A stretch of DNA of 5,752 nucleotides. Source: an uncultured Nostocoides sp. GTDB taxonomy: Bacteria; Actinomycetota; Actinomycetes; Actinomycetales; Dermatophilaceae. Position numbers and translations under genes: made by a program. Location: NCBI GenBank assembly GCA_936931335.1, contig CAKZIH010000007.1, forward strand, positions 1 through 5,752, given 5' to 3'. The notes below the pieces were generated by a model. That model saw nothing but the letters and a program-made list of their open reading frames with translations, was not told the DNA's origin and did not search any database. Positions 4,756 through 5,752 of the stretch are shown here, piece by piece (within the stretch, counting starts at the first letter, position 1; each line of letters starts with the position of its first letter).

Positions 4756-5752
4756 ATGTCGAATCCAGCCTCCAGCCCCGGTCCGCAGGACAACTTCGTC
4801 CACCTGCACGTCCATACCGAGTACTCCATGCTCGACGGTGCGGCGCGCATCGACGAGCTGCTCGCGGCGGCCGCGCAGCAGGGGATGCCGGCGATCGCCA
4901 CCACCGACCACGGCTATATCTATGGCGCCTACGAGTTCTGGGACAAGGCTCGCAAGTACGACATCAAACCGATCATCGGGGTCGAGGCCTATGTCACCCC
5001 GGGCACCCACCGCAGTGACAAGACCCGGGTCAAATGGGGCGACGGCGGCCGCGACGACATCGGTGGCAACGGCGCCTACACCCACATGACGCTGCTCTCC
5101 CGGAATAACGAGGGGATGCACAACCTCTTCCGGCTCGCCTCGCTGGCGTCCCTGGAGGGGCAGTACTACAAGCCACGGATGGACCGGGAGTTGCTCTCGC
5201 GGTATGCCGGCGGCCTGATCGGCACCACCGGCTGCGTCGGTGGCGAGATCCAGACCCGGCTGCGCTTCGGGCAGTATGCCGAGGCCCGCCAGGCCGCCGG
5301 TGAGCTGCGCGAGATCTTCGGCAAGGAGCACTTCTATGCCGAGGTGATGGACCACGGCATCCCGATCGAGCGGCAGACGCAGGCCGAGCTGCTGCGCCTG
5401 GCCAAGGAGCTCGGGCTGCCGCTGCTGGCCACCAACGACCTGCACTACACCAATCCCGATGACGCCAAGGCGCATGCGGCGCTGCTGTGCGTGCAATCCG
5501 CCTCCGAGCTCTCCGACCCCAACCGGTTCAAGTTCGACGCCAGCAACTTCTATCTGCGCAGCGCCGCGGAGATGCGGGCGCTGTTCCGGGAGTTGCCCGA
5601 CGCGTGCGACAACACGCTGCGGATCGCCGAGCAGTGCGAGGTCTCTTTCACCGAGCAGGAGGGGCGCTATATGCCGCGCTTCCCCTGCCCGCCGGGGGAG
5701 GACGAGACCAGCTGGTTCGTCAAGGAGGTCGAGCGCGGCCTGCACGCCCGCT
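4756..5752 (+). CDS. dnaE: DNA polymerase III alpha subunit DnaE, N-terminal PHP region (runs off right edge)
   Basis: DnaE is the replicative polymerase catalytic subunit; full-length proteins have about 1,150-1,200 residues, so the visible 332 codons cover the PHP domain and the start of the palm/linker region. The frame is open to the window end. The PHP metal ligands appear complete: H18 and H20 (HLHVHTEYSMLDG), D27, H52 (TTDHG), E77 (GVEAY), H110, C160 (TTGCVGGE), D228 and H230 (TNDLHY). E. coli alpha has lost several of these (for example Arg in HLRVHS). The full set, and the flanking sequence, resemble mycobacterial DnaE1, whose PHP domain is a proofreading 3'-5' exonuclease; the same activity here is inference. 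Start ATG 4756 is chosen because FVHLHVHTEYSMLDG begins at residue 14, as in relatives, and a -10 box sits just upstream. The gene is 71 nt after rluD. Confidence 0.96.
   Translation, partial: MSNPASSPGPQDNFVHLHVHTEYSMLDGAARIDELLAAAAQQGMPAIATTDHGYIYGAYEFWDKARKYDIKPIIGVEAYVTPGTHRSDKTRVKWGDGGRDDIGGNGAYTHMTLLSRNNEGMHNLFRLASLASLEGQYYKPRMDRELLSRYAGGLIGTTGCVGGEIQTRLRFGQYAEARQAAGELREIFGKEHFYAEVMDHGIPIERQTQAELLRLAKELGLPLLATNDLHYTNPDDAKAHAALLCVQSASELSDPNRFKFDASNFYLRSAAEMRALFRELPDACDNTLRIAEQCEVSFTEQEGRYMPRFPCPPGEDETSWFVKEVERGLHAR

Noticed and set aside
4405..5745. Very long minus-strand open frame opposite rluD and dnaE
   Set aside because: Stop codons are rare in the antisense frame of GC-rich genes. 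The plus-strand dnaE and rluD show unmistakable motifs, and the antisense product resembles no family I know.

Overview
The window is an ordinary-looking stretch of a high-GC Gram-positive (Actinomycetota) chromosome. G and C dominate third codon positions throughout. The gene order, C-terminal part of yggS, then sepF, yggT, divIVA, a DksA/TraR-like zinc-finger gene, lspA, a RluD-family pseudouridine synthase and the 5' end of dnaE, matches the segment downstream of ftsZ in the actinobacterial division and cell-wall cluster. The combination of SepF with a long polar-growth DivIVA, plus a DnaE whose PHP domain resembles mycobacterial DnaE1, supports this phylum. I cannot fix the family; a member of the Propionibacteriales is only a guess.

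Region by region: 1-458 holds the end of yggS. 459-536 is a short gap with a perfect 8-bp inverted repeat and a possible pseudoknot just before the sepF ribosome binding site. 537-1130 is sepF, with six tandem His-containing pentapeptides in its linker. 1207-1482 is yggT and 1549-2658 is divIVA, whose C-terminal half carries 11-residue (hendecad) repeats, part of them duplicated at DNA level as 66-bp units. 2659-2842 holds a good rho-independent-type hairpin and a probable promoter that separates a division block from a second block. 2843-3247 is the DksA-like gene, overlapped by lspA (about 3211-3765), which overlaps rluD (3758-4684) by 8 bp. 4756 to the right edge is dnaE, with a -10 box so close to the ATG that a leaderless transcript is likely.

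Functionally, SepF anchors FtsZ to the membrane, YggT is a small membrane protein of the same neighbourhood, and DivIVA marks poles and septa, so the first block is about envelope growth and division. The second block joins a likely RNA-polymerase-binding regulator with lipoprotein maturation (LspA) and rRNA modification (RluD). dnaE begins a separate replication transcription unit.

All genes read left to right. I saw no mobile element, CRISPR array, tRNA or rRNA. No clearly new multi-gene system is present. The points worth a second look are the two protein repeat arrays, the duplicated ribosome binding site region at lspA/rluD, the possible RNA structure before sepF, the leaderless dnaE start and the absence of ileS between divIVA and the DksA-like gene.
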